Assembly: GCA_021848765.1 (NCBI GenBank)
Contig: JAJZTU010000092.1
Coordinates: forward strand, 1 to 11,265
Source of the DNA: Bacillota bacterium
GTDB taxonomy: Bacteria; Bacillota; GCA-003054495; Carboxydocellales; JAJZTU01
DNA length: 11,265 nt
Direction: 5' to 3'
Shown: positions 1 through 6,773 of the stretch, piece by piece
Numbering within the stretch: position 1 is the first letter of the stretch
Layout: each line of letters starts with the position of its first letter
The notes under the pieces: model-generated
The model's database searches: none
The model's input: only the letters and a program-made list of their open reading frames with translations
What the model was told of the DNA's origin: nothing
Program-made: the position numbers and the translations under genes

Positions 1-1
1 G

Positions 2-163
2 GTTCAAGGGCACATAATGGCAAATTGCCGTTTTTTGCGGGAAACCGGTGTGCCTCCCGAATTGGAAAGGAGTATTGTGTTAGTCACGGGCCAGCGCCTT
101 TCAACGGGAGTCGCTGGCTATAATTTTAAATTGGCGGGAGGGTGTTGCAGTGGAGAATATTGA
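2..163 (+). CDS. Possible 3' end of an unrecognised upstream gene
   Basis: Frame 2 is open from the window edge for 53 codons and stops with TGA at 161-163. The translation is protein-like (it includes RFLRETGVPPELER and ends GGCCSGEY) with two adjacent cysteines near the C terminus. I do not recognise the family. If real, it overlaps the next small gene by 14 bases, which would fit translational coupling in a cofactor operon. Against it, a stop-free run of this length occurs by chance fairly often, and the same DNA holds inverted repeats that could be an RNA leader. A competing frame ends FKGT with TAA at 15-17 and would make this stretch intergenic. Confidence 0.35.
   Translation, partial: VQGHIMANCRFLRETGVPPELERSIVLVTGQRLSTGVAGYNFKLAGGCCSGEY
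54..118 (+). promoter_or_regulatory. Possible structured RNA leader with nested complementary segments
   Basis: A perfect 7-base inverted repeat, GCCAGCG (90-96) and CGCTGGC (112-118), encloses a 15-base loop. Within that loop CGGGAG (105-110) is complementary to CTCCCG upstream (54-59), so a pseudoknot or alternative pairing is possible. A CTCC/GGAG pair also lies around 53-72. The position, just before Moco biosynthesis genes, is where Moco riboswitches occur in other bacteria. I cannot match the consensus by eye, and the same DNA may be coding, so this is only a candidate. Confidence 0.25.
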
Positions 164-329
164 TGAAAAAGTACTACAGGCCCTTAAGGAAGCCAGTGTT
201 GACGGCAAACTGTCCTGTGGGCAGGCCTGGGCTCTGGCCGAGAAACTGCAGGTCCCCAGGAAGGTTATTGGTGAGGCTGCAGACCGGCTGAAGATTAAGA
301 TTAAAGAATGCCAATTGGGATGTTTCTAG
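150..329 (+). CDS. Small Cys-containing HTH-like protein of the molybdopterin locus
   Basis: This 59-residue ORF starts at GTG 150 behind a GGCGGGAGGG ribosome binding site (133-142) and stops 11 bases before the preferred moeA start. It is predicted mostly helical. Residues 20-50 read like a small helix-turn-helix (a gene-regulator type fold: LSCGQAWALAEKL then VPRKVIGEAADRL). The C terminus is KECQLGCF, giving a CxxxC pair (C54, C58) plus C23. Similar short proteins with a CQLGCF-like end are, as far as I recall, associated with molybdopterin genes in anaerobes. A role in metal or cofactor sensing is inference only. It could instead be an accessory or chaperone peptide. It is certainly placed to be co-expressed with moeA. 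Confidence 0.7.
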   Translation: MENIDEKVLQALKEASVDGKLSCGQAWALAEKLQVPRKVIGEAADRLKIKIKECQLGCF

Positions 330-340
330 GGGGTAACAAG

Positions 341-1576
341 GTGGTTCAGCTCTTTCAAGTGGTAACAGTTCCGGAGGCTTGGGCCAAATTATGGCCCCAT
401 GTAGAAGGAGTTAGCGGTGCAATTCAGAGGATACCGTTGGTGGAAGCCCTGGGGAGGGTCCTGGCCCAGGATGTTATTTCCCCCACGGATGTACCTGGAT
501 TTGCCCGGTCAACTGTTGACGGTTATGCTGTAAAAGCTAAAGATACCTTTGGGGCTTCCGAGTCTTTACCGGCCCTGATTACAGTGACCGGTGAAGTGTT
601 AATGGGAAAAGCAGCAGACAAAATGCTGGCCCCGGGGGAGGGAGTCAGGATTTCCACCGGTGGAATGCTGCCTCCCGGAAGTGATGCAGCGGTGATGATT
701 GAGTATACCGAAGAGCTGGATTCTACCACTGTTACTGTTTTGCGTCCGGTGGCACCTGGAGAAAACGTCATTCAGGCCGGGGAAGATGTTAGGACAGGGG
801 AGTTGGTGCTGCCCAAAGGGTGGCAACTGCGTCCACAAGACCTTGGAGTGCTGGCTGGGGTAGGTGTTGCTGAGGTAAGGGTAGCTGCCCAACCAAAGGT
901 TGGAATTATTTCCACCGGGGATGAGATAATCAGGCCTGATCAGGTTCCCCTACCCGGACAAGTCCGGGATATCAACTCCTATACCCTGTATGGTTTGGTG
1001 CAGGAATGCGGTGGGGTAGGTAAGCTTTACCGGATTATACCTGACTGTTTTGATGAACTGCGGCAGCAGGTCGAGGAAGCCCTTGCTGAGAATGACCTGG
1101 TGGTGATTTCCGGAGGAAGTTCTGTAGGGACCAGGGATGCCACCGCCCGGGTTATGGAGGCATTGGGGGAGCCGGGAGTTTTAATCCATGGTGTTTCAGT
1201 AAGGCCTGGGAAGCCAACTATTCTGGGGATGATTGGTAAAAAACCGGTTGTGGGTTTGCCCGGCCATCCCGTCTCGGCTATGGTGATTTTTGATCTGTTC
1301 ATTAAACCCATGCTCTGGCATTTCCAGGGACTTAGACGGGGTAAGCCGGAAGCAGCGGTCAGGGCAAGAGTCAGTTGCAATGTCGCCTCAGGGCCGGGAA
1401 GGGAAGACCATGTCCGGGTATGCTTAGAGGATAGGATGGGGAAACTGTGGGCAGTGCCTGTCCTGGGCAAAGCCGGACTTATTACTACTATGGTCAGGGC
1501 TGACGGCATATTCCGCATTCCCCTGGATAAAGAAGGGGTTATGGAAGGCGAGTATGTCAATGTAAGGCTATTTTAA
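341..1576 (+). CDS. moeA: Molybdopterin molybdenumtransferase MoeA
   Basis: MoeA inserts molybdate (or tungstate) into adenylylated molybdopterin in the cytoplasm, the last step common to Moco synthesis. The protein is complete at 411 residues from GTG 341, the usual length for the family. I chose GTG 341 over an in-frame ATG at 308 because AGGGGG lies 8 bases upstream and the ATG lies inside the preceding gene. Visible signatures are STVDGYAV (57-64, with the conserved Asp at 60), STGDE (191-195), the MPT-binding GGSSVGTRDAT (258-268), RPGKP (288-292) and GLPGHP (305-310), followed by the C-terminal domain IV (about 335-411). It is followed by a second, divergent moeA, so the two may differ in metal preference or step. 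Assignment to MoeA is secure. Mo versus W specificity cannot be read from the sequence. Confidence 0.95.
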   Translation: MVQLFQVVTVPEAWAKLWPHVEGVSGAIQRIPLVEALGRVLAQDVISPTDVPGFARSTVDGYAVKAKDTFGASESLPALITVTGEVLMGKAADKMLAPGEGVRISTGGMLPPGSDAAVMIEYTEELDSTTVTVLRPVAPGENVIQAGEDVRTGELVLPKGWQLRPQDLGVLAGVGVAEVRVAAQPKVGIISTGDEIIRPDQVPLPGQVRDINSYTLYGLVQECGGVGKLYRIIPDCFDELRQQVEEALAENDLVVISGGSSVGTRDATARVMEALGEPGVLIHGVSVRPGKPTILGMIGKKPVVGLPGHPVSAMVIFDLFIKPMLWHFQGLRRGKPEAAVRARVSCNVASGPGREDHVRVCLEDRMGKLWAVPVLGKAGLITTMVRADGIFRIPLDKEGVMEGEYVNVRLF

Positions 1577-1631
1577 ACTATGATTGCTAAATTTGTTTAG
1601 GCAAAGTACGGATTCTGTAGGGGGAGTTGTT

Positions 1632-3572
1632 TTGGTAAAGCGCACTGTCTATCTGGATAATCTAAACCTGGAGGAAGCACTGGAAAAGTTTCTGTTCCGG
1701 GTGAGGGAGGCTCATTCCCGGTTAGAGCAGGGTCCGGAGCAGATTCCTGTGGACAAGGCTTTGGGGCGGGTAACTGCCGGGCCGGTTTATGCCAGGGTAT
1801 CTTCCCCTCATTACCATGCTTCAGCCATGGATGGGATAGCAGTGCGGGCCGGGGATACTGTGGGAGCAAGGGAGACCAATCCCGTCACTTTAAGCTTGGG
1901 TGAACAGGCATTTTATGTGGATACCGGGGATCCTTTGCCGCCCGGGTGTGATGCGGTGGTGATGATTGAACAGGTCACCCGGCATGGTACCCACGCTGAT
2001 CAGGAATTTGTGGAAATAATTGCTTCAGTGGCCCCGTGGCAGCATGTGCGGCCTATTGGTGAGGATTTGGTGGCAACGGAGATGATTTTGCCCGGAAGCC
2101 ACCTGATCGGTCCCTACGATCTGGGGGCACTGCTGGCCGGTGGTGTTGGGGAAATAGATGTTAAGCGGGTGCCCAGGGTAGGGGTTATTCCAACCGGTAC
2201 GGAGCTGGTGGAACCTGGGAGTGAGTTAAAACCGGGGAGTATAATTGAGTACAATTCCCAGGTGCTTGGCGGGTTGGTTACCCAGTGGGGGGCACAGGCG
2301 GTCCGCTATCCCATTGTAGTCGATAATTATGAGTCGATTAAGGAGGCTGTCTTAAGGGCAGCCATGGAGAATGACCTGGTCTTAGTTAATGCAGGTTCCT
2401 CGGCCGGTTCGGAGGATTTTACTTCCTCGGTAGTTGCAGAACTTGGAGAACTCATCTGTCACGGTGTGGCTATAAAACCGGGTAAACCCGTTATTTTGGG
2501 TCTGGTAGAAGGAAAGCCCATAGTAGGAGTGCCGGGATACCCGGTGTCAGCGGCCCTGACTTGTGAGTTGTTTGTAAAACCGGTTTTGGAACTGTTCACC
2601 GGGGTTGAAGGAGCCCCCAGACCCCGTCTGGAAGCGGTTTTATCCAGACAGGTTGTGTCACCCCTGGGGCAGGAGGAGTTTGTACGGGTGAAGTGTGGCA
2701 AGGTAGGGGACAAGTTTGTGGCCACCCCTATTGCCAGGGGAGCAGGAATAATCATGTCCCTGGTACGGGCTGACGGTATCATGCGGATTCCGCGCCTCAG
2801 CGAGGGATTTGAGGTGGGAAAAGCGGTGGAGATAGAGCTTTTCCGGCCTGTAGAAGCAGTGGCCAGGACGACCGTTGTGGTTGGCAGCCATGATATAATT
2901 CTTGACCTGTTGGCTAATTACCTGAGTTTGGAGTTTCCCGGGTGGACCTTGTCTTCTGCTCATGTGGGCAGTCTGGGGGGGTTATTGGCCATCCGCAGGG
3001 GGGAAGCTCATTTGGCCGGAGTGCACCTGCTGGACCCCGGTTCCGGTGAATATAATGTGCCCTACCTGCCCAAGTACCTGGGCCGGCGCCCGGTGGTCCT
3101 GGTGAACCTGGTCTACAGGGAACAGGGGCTGCTGGTGCCCAAGGGGAATCCCCTGGAAATCAGAGGATTACGGGACCTGAGCGGAGGAAAAGTCCGCTAT
3201 ATCAACCGCCAGAGGGGGGCAGGAACCAGGGTGCTATTGGATTATGAACTTGGCAAGCTGGGAATAAATCCGGAAACCATCGAGGGCTACGACCGGGAAG
3301 AATTTACTCACCTGGGGGTGGCTGCAGCTGTGGCCAGTGACAGTGCAGATGCCGGTTTAGGTATTATGGCTGCTGCCAAAGCGCTGGAAGTGGACTTTGT
3401 TCCGGTGGCCAAAGAGCGGTACGATTTGTTGATTCCGGGGGAATTCTGGGATTCTCCCTATGTGCAGAATCTGATGAAAATTATCAAGAATCCAAAGTTC
3501 CAGGCAGAGGTTCAGGCCCTGGGAGGTTACGATACCAAGGACATGGGCGAGATTATGTACTACTTAAGGTAA
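1632..3572 (+). CDS. MoeA fused to a PBP-like molybdate/tungstate-binding domain
   Basis: This 646-residue fusion has two parts. Residues 1 to about 405 are a full MoeA: SAMDGIAV (64-71, conserved Asp 67), the MPT-binding segment GSSAGSEDF (255-263), KPGKP (282-286) and GVPGYP (299-304). Residues of about 414-635 form a PBP-like domain related to periplasmic molybdate-binding proteins, including HLLD (465-468) and NRQRGAGTR (525-533). There is no signal peptide, so this domain should act in the cytoplasm, perhaps delivering or sensing oxyanion for the MoeA half. TTG 1632 is preferred as start, 5 bases after GGGGAG (1621-1626). An upstream TTG at 1584 in the same frame lacks a clear site. The fusion architecture is established in anaerobes. 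A role in choosing tungsten or molybdenum is inference. moaA follows after 16 bases. Confidence 0.93.
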   Translation: MVKRTVYLDNLNLEEALEKFLFRVREAHSRLEQGPEQIPVDKALGRVTAGPVYARVSSPHYHASAMDGIAVRAGDTVGARETNPVTLSLGEQAFYVDTGDPLPPGCDAVVMIEQVTRHGTHADQEFVEIIASVAPWQHVRPIGEDLVATEMILPGSHLIGPYDLGALLAGGVGEIDVKRVPRVGVIPTGTELVEPGSELKPGSIIEYNSQVLGGLVTQWGAQAVRYPIVVDNYESIKEAVLRAAMENDLVLVNAGSSAGSEDFTSSVVAELGELICHGVAIKPGKPVILGLVEGKPIVGVPGYPVSAALTCELFVKPVLELFTGVEGAPRPRLEAVLSRQVVSPLGQEEFVRVKCGKVGDKFVATPIARGAGIIMSLVRADGIMRIPRLSEGFEVGKAVEIELFRPVEAVARTTVVVGSHDIILDLLANYLSLEFPGWTLSSAHVGSLGGLLAIRRGEAHLAGVHLLDPGSGEYNVPYLPKYLGRRPVVLVNLVYREQGLLVPKGNPLEIRGLRDLSGGKVRYINRQRGAGTRVLLDYELGKLGINPETIEGYDREEFTHLGVAAAVASDSADAGLGIMAAAKALEVDFVPVAKERYDLLIPGEFWDSPYVQNLMKIIKNPKFQAEVQALGGYDTKDMGEIMYYLR

Positions 3573-3588
3573 AGTTAGGGGGGAGATT

Positions 3589-4569
3589 ATGCAGGACCAG
3601 TTTCAACGTCAAATCAATTACCTGCGAATCTCGGTTACCGACAGGTGCAATTTGCGGTGTCTCTATTGCATGCCTGAGGACGGTGTGGAATTGATTTCCC
3701 GTGAAGAGGTCCTGCGCTGGGAGGAAATCCTGAAGATTGTCCAAAGTTGTGTAAAAGCCGGGATTCGCAAGGTTAGGCTTACCGGTGGAGAACCCCTGAT
3801 ACGCTTGGGCTTGACCGCTTTTGTGCGCCAATTGGGGGAAATTCCGGAGATTGACGACATCGCCCTTACCACCAATGGTATACTGCTGCCCCAATATGCC
3901 AAGGAGTTGAAAGCGGCCGGGCTTAAGCGGGTAAATATCAGCCTGGATACCCTGCGCCCGGAACGGTTTGCGCGGATTACCCGGGGTGGAAGCCTGGCCA
4001 AGGTTTGGGCCGGGGTTGAGGCTGCCGTATCTGCCGGCTTGGAGCCGCTCAAGTTTAACTGTGTAGTGATGCGGGGAACCAATGATGATGAATTACCGGA
4101 TTTTGCCCGCCTGACCCTGACCCGGACTTTTCATGTCCGCTTCATTGAGTTGATGCCCATAGGGAGTAGTGACAAATGGGCCGGAGGGTCCCGGGTGACC
4201 ATTCCGGAAATCAAGGAAAAGCTGGCAGAGTTAGGGCCGCTGCTCCCCAGGGAACAGGTAACAGGAGGAGGTCCGGCGAAGTATTATACCCTGCCTGAGG
4301 CTAAGGGTACCATTGGCTTTATCAGCGCTATGAGTGAGCATTTTTGTGCTGCCTGTAACCGGCTCCGGATGACCTCGGAGGGCAAACTGCGTCCGTGCCT
4401 GCATTCCAAACAGGAAGTAGACCTCCGGACCCCTTTGCGGGCCGGGGCCGGTGTGGATGACCTGGCGGCTATTGTGGCCCAGGCGGTAGCCCGGAAGCCC
4501 AAGCAGCATTCCATGGTGGACGATGGTTGGGCTGATAATGAGCGGGTGATGTCCCAGATAGGAGGTTAA
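3589..4569 (+). CDS. moaA: GTP 3',8-cyclase MoaA (radical SAM)
   Basis: MoaA uses S-adenosylmethionine and two 4Fe-4S clusters to convert GTP to 3',8-cyclo-7,8-dihydro-GTP, the first step of molybdopterin synthesis. The 326-residue protein is full length. The N-terminal radical SAM cluster motif CxxxCxxC is at C20, C24 and C27, followed by TGGEP (65-69) for SAM binding. The C-terminal substrate-binding cluster is C253, C256 and C270 (CX2CX13C), flanked by NRLRMTSEG. The protein ends in Gly-Gly (325-326), the conserved tail needed for activity in this family. ATG 3589 follows GGGGGGAG (3578-3585) at a short spacing. The stop is 3 bases before moaC, indicating tight coupling with the enzyme that uses its product. 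Confidence 0.97.
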   Translation: MQDQFQRQINYLRISVTDRCNLRCLYCMPEDGVELISREEVLRWEEILKIVQSCVKAGIRKVRLTGGEPLIRLGLTAFVRQLGEIPEIDDIALTTNGILLPQYAKELKAAGLKRVNISLDTLRPERFARITRGGSLAKVWAGVEAAVSAGLEPLKFNCVVMRGTNDDELPDFARLTLTRTFHVRFIELMPIGSSDKWAGGSRVTIPEIKEKLAELGPLLPREQVTGGGPAKYYTLPEAKGTIGFISAMSEHFCAACNRLRMTSEGKLRPCLHSKQEVDLRTPLRAGAGVDDLAAIVAQAVARKPKQHSMVDDGWADNERVMSQIGG

Positions 4570-4572
4570 GCA

Positions 4573-5073
4573 ATGGGGGAACTTACCCATTTTGATCAGC
4601 AGGGCCGGGCCCGCATGGTAGATGTGAGCGATAAGACCGAAACCAAGCGGGAAGCTATTGCCCAGGGGGAAGTAGTAATGCGGGCGGAGACCCTGGCGCT
4701 GATTAAGGCAGGGCAACTGGCTAAAGGAGACGTTTTAGGGGTCGCGCGGGTGGCCGGGATTATGGGAGTCAAACAGACCGGAACCCTGATTCCAATGTGT
4801 CATCCCCTGCTGATTACCGGGACAGATGTGTATTTCCGGCTGGATGAGGAAGTTTCCAGGGTACTCATAGAAGCCAGAGTGCGCACAACCGGGAAGACCG
4901 GAGTGGAGATGGAAGCCCTGACCGCTGTTTCAGTGGCGGCCCTGACAATTTATGATATGTGCAAAGCTGTAGACAAGGATATGGTCATCCAAAATATCCG
5001 CCTGGTCCAAAAAACAGGCGGCAAAAGCGGTACCTACCGCCGCCAGGGAGAAGCCCCTTGGCCGGTGGAGTAG
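4573..5073 (+). CDS. moaC: Cyclic pyranopterin monophosphate synthase MoaC
   Basis: MoaC converts the MoaA product to cyclic pyranopterin monophosphate (precursor Z). The 166-residue protein has all the family's hallmark residues: K51 in KGDV, H77 in MCHPL (75-79), and D128 and K131 in IYDMCKAVDK. The segment VEMEALTAVS (111-120) and KTGGKSG (147-153) are also typical. Its ATG follows the moaA stop by 3 bases, and the AGGAGGT ribosome binding site (about 4560-4566) lies inside the moaA end, so translation is probably coupled. An 80-base gap with possible secondary structure separates it from the MOSC gene. Confidence 0.97.
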   Translation: MGELTHFDQQGRARMVDVSDKTETKREAIAQGEVVMRAETLALIKAGQLAKGDVLGVARVAGIMGVKQTGTLIPMCHPLLITGTDVYFRLDEEVSRVLIEARVRTTGKTGVEMEALTAVSVAALTIYDMCKAVDKDMVIQNIRLVQKTGGKSGTYRRQGEAPWPVE

Positions 5074-5092
5074 CAAGCAGGATTAGCCGGTT

Positions 5093-5129
5093 CCGGGAAG
5101 GGTAACCGCCCACCCGAAGCAGACCCCGG
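5093..5129 (+). other. Nested inverted repeats in the moaC-MOSC gap
   Basis: CCGGG (5093-5097) can pair with CCCGG (5125-5129), and inside them GGGT (5100-5103) can pair with ACCC (5112-5115). No T-run follows, so this is not an intrinsic terminator. It could protect an mRNA end or set relative expression, or be chance in a GC-rich gap. Confidence 0.25.
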
Positions 5130-5153
5130 TAGAAACGACGAGAGGTGAAAATA

Positions 5154-5606
5154 ATGGATAGATTGTCAGGGCAAAAGGGTAAAATAGTAGCAGTCTGTAT
5201 AAGTGAAAAGAAAGGGACCCGCAAGGCTAACGTTGGCAAAGGCCGACTGTTGGTCGACTTTGGTTTGGAAAATGATGCCCATGGGGGCCCTTGGCACCGG
5301 CAGGTTAGTCTTTTGGCTATGGAAAGCATTGAAAAGATGCGGAATATGGGTCTCGATGTCAAACCCGGAGATTTTGCCGAGAATATTACAACTGAGGGGA
5401 TTGATTTAGTTAGTTTGCCTATTGGGACCAGGATGAAAATCGGTACCGAAGCTGTGGGAGAAGTTACTCAAATCGGCAAGGAATGTCACACCAGGTGCGC
5501 AATTTACTACCAGGCGGGAGATTGTGTGATGCCCAAGGAAGGAATTTTTATTAAGGTACTGCAGGGAGGGCCGGTGGCCGTAGGAGATGTCTTAGAAGTC
5601 ATCTAA
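5154..5606 (+). CDS. Stand-alone MOSC domain protein
   Basis: This 150-residue protein is essentially a single MOSC (Moco sulfurase C-terminal) domain, a fold that binds cofactor or carries sulfur on a conserved cysteine. Visible features are GLENDAHGG (37-45) with WHRQVSLL after it, GDFAENITTEG (72-82), and IGKEC (107-111), whose C111 is the expected conserved cysteine. C115 and C124 follow. ATG 5154 is preferred, 6 bases after GAGAGGTG. A GTG at 5145 overlaps that site. In Clostridia this domain is often next to or fused with a MogA/MoaB domain, and here the next gene is exactly that, as a separate protein. A role in Moco sulfuration, cofactor holding or transfer is inferred from family and context. 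Confidence 0.9.
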   Translation: MDRLSGQKGKIVAVCISEKKGTRKANVGKGRLLVDFGLENDAHGGPWHRQVSLLAMESIEKMRNMGLDVKPGDFAENITTEGIDLVSLPIGTRMKIGTEAVGEVTQIGKECHTRCAIYYQAGDCVMPKEGIFIKVLQGGPVAVGDVLEVI

Positions 5607-5629
5607 TTTGAATTCCGAGGTGATTGAAG

Positions 5630-6133
5630 ATGGGGAAATTTACTGTAGGCATCTTAACTGCCAGCGACAAGGGCTCCCGGGGTGAGCGCCAGGACCTTAG
5701 CGGTCAGGTTATCCGGGAAATGGTTGCTGACCTGGGCGGGGAAGTGGTCCGCTACGAAATTGTTCCCGATGAGTTTGACATAATCAAGGAAAACCTCATC
5801 CACTTTGCTGACCAGGATCAATTGGACCTGATTTTCAGTACCGGGGGAACAGGATTAGGCCCCCGGGATATTACCCCGGACGCAACCATGGAAGTGGTGG
5901 ATAAGTTGGTACCGGGCATTCCGGAGGCTATGCGTATGGAAAGCCTGAAGAAAACCAACCGGGCTATGCTCTCCAGGGCAGTAGCGGGGATTAGGCACCG
6001 GACTCTGATTATCAACCTGCCTGGGAGCCCTAAAGCCGTTCAGGAGTGCCTGGAGGTAATCCTGCCTGCTTTGGCTCATGGGCTGGAGATACTCCGGGGG
6101 GAGGCCGGCGAATGTGCCCGTGGTGAAGCTTAA
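5630..6133 (+). CDS. mogA: Molybdopterin adenylyltransferase (MogA/MoaB family)
   Basis: MogA adenylates molybdopterin with ATP, making the activated substrate that MoeA uses for metal insertion. The protein is 167 residues from ATG 5630, chosen because GAGGTGA lies 6 bases upstream. A TTG at 5624 is possible but too close to that site. Signatures are LTASDKGSRGERQD (9-22), TGGTGLGPRDITPDAT (71-86) containing the MPT-binding loop and conserved Asp, and NLPGSPKAV (129-137). MogA and MoaB paralogues are hard to separate by sequence alone, but the GPRDITPDAT segment fits an active adenylyltransferase. It is the last gene of the cofactor operon. A gap of about 280 bases and a hairpin follow. Confidence 0.93.
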   Translation: MGKFTVGILTASDKGSRGERQDLSGQVIREMVADLGGEVVRYEIVPDEFDIIKENLIHFADQDQLDLIFSTGGTGLGPRDITPDATMEVVDKLVPGIPEAMRMESLKKTNRAMLSRAVAGIRHRTLIINLPGSPKAVQECLEVILPALAHGLEILRGEAGECARGEA

Positions 6134-6292
6134 GCCATTCAGGGATAAATACATAATTCCACCCCCAAATGATGAATAATTGATTTCCAAGAGGGAAAAA
6201 CTAATATCTGGGTACCGGATGTTGTGGCAGTGAAAGTTGAAGCAATTGCTATCCTGATTGCGATAAAAACAGAATAGAAGAAATAATTGCCT
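6134..6292. other. Intergenic region after the Moco operon
   Basis: This stretch before the terminator-like hairpin is more AT-rich than the genes and holds no supported gene. A perfect 10-base palindrome AGCAATTGCT occurs at 6241-6250. A frame reading VAVKVEAIAILIAIKTE with a TAG stop crosses it but has no credible start or ribosome binding site. Confidence 0.5.
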
Positions 6293-6324
6293 AAAAAGGG
6301 AGTTGCGCTTGCTTTTCCCTTTTT
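6293..6324 (+). terminator. Terminator-like hairpin after the Moco operon
   Basis: AAAAAGGGA (6293-6301) and TCCCTTTTT (6316-6324) are a perfect 9-base inverted repeat with a 14-base loop. The A-run before and T-run after allow termination on either strand. The T-run is part of the stem and the GC core is only three pairs, so it may be modest. It overlaps the -35 element of the groES promoter. Confidence 0.6.
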
Positions 6325-6337
6325 ATATTATTATAAT
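6309..6337 (+). promoter_or_regulatory. Sigma-A promoter of groESL
   Basis: TTGCTT (6309-6314) and a consensus TATAAT (6332-6337) are separated by the optimal 17 bases. Transcription should start inside the CIRCE element just downstream, the usual arrangement for HrcA repression. Confidence 0.85.
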
Positions 6338-6341
6338 TGTA

Positions 6342-6368
6342 TTAGCACTCAACCAGGATGAGTGCTAA
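6342..6368 (+). promoter_or_regulatory. CIRCE operator (HrcA binding site)
   Basis: TTAGCACTC (6342-6350), a 9-base spacer, and GAGTGCTAA (6360-6368) form a perfect CIRCE inverted repeat. HrcA binds this element and represses chaperone genes until heat stress. It begins 5 bases after the -10 box. hrcA itself is not in this window. Confidence 0.97.
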
Positions 6369-6413
6369 CAACAATTAACAACCAGTATTAAAAAAAAGAA
6401 GGAGGGTTTTTTA

Positions 6414-6701
6414 ATGCTCAAGCCAATAGGTGATAGGGTGATTTTGAAAGCATTGGCCGGCGAAGAAAGGACTGCCAGCGGTATTGTCCTGCCCGATACT
6501 GCCAAGGAAAAGCCCCAGGAAGGCGAAATTGTAGCAGTAGGCAGCGGCCGGGTGTTGGACAATGGTGAAAGGATTGCCCCTGAGGTGAAAGCCGGAGACC
6601 GGGTAATCTTCTCCAAGTATGCCGGCACCGAGATTAAGTATGATGGTCAGGAATATCTCATCCTCGGCGAGCGGGACATCCTGGCTGTAATCAACAAGTA
6701 A
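6414..6701 (+). CDS. groES: Co-chaperonin GroES
   Basis: GroES is the heptameric lid that caps GroEL and triggers substrate release into the folding chamber. The 95-residue protein is full length. It begins MLKPIGDRVILK, has the mobile loop region EERTASGIVLPDTAKEKP (about 17-34) that contacts GroEL, and ends with GERDILAVINK. The start is supported by AAGGAGGG (6399-6406) 7 bases upstream. It is the first gene after the CIRCE-controlled promoter and is followed 72 bases later by groEL. Confidence 0.98.
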   Translation: MLKPIGDRVILKALAGEERTASGIVLPDTAKEKPQEGEIVAVGSGRVLDNGERIAPEVKAGDRVIFSKYAGTEIKYDGQEYLILGERDILAVINK

Positions 6702-6719
6702 ATTGCCGTAATCAACAAG
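6687..6719 (+). repeat. Short direct repeat at the groES 3' end
   Basis: GTAATCAACAAG occurs at 6687-6698, where it encodes the final VINK of GroES, and again at 6708-6719 just after the stop, with a 21-base period. It looks like a small tandem duplication of the gene's end, probably from replication slippage. Confidence 0.7.
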
Positions 6720-6773
6720 AGAAATATCAAATTTACAGTACTTAGTGAAAAATGGTTAAGGAGGTAGAGTTAA

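Noticed and set aside
119..124. TATAAT box before the first small gene
   Set aside because: The matching -35 position (about 96-101, GCCTTT) is unlike consensus and the box sits only about 10 bases from the ribosome binding site, so a promoter here is unconvincing.
308..340. ATG at 308 as the start of moeA
   Set aside because: It lies inside the upstream small gene without a good ribosome binding site. GTG 341 has AGGGGG at proper spacing and gives the usual family length.
1027..1560. Minus-strand open frame of 177 codons within moeA
   Set aside because: It is a shadow of the moeA coding frame with low-complexity Ser/Thr/Pro composition and no support from context.
1584..1631. TTG 1584 as the start of the MoeA fusion
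   Set aside because: No ribosome binding site precedes it and the extra residues do not look like MoeA. TTG 1632 has GGGGAG 5 bases upstream.
6164..6277. Short open frame in the gap before groES ending VAVKVEAIAILIAIKTE
   Set aside because: There is no plausible start codon with a ribosome binding site and no family resemblance. It is probably chance.
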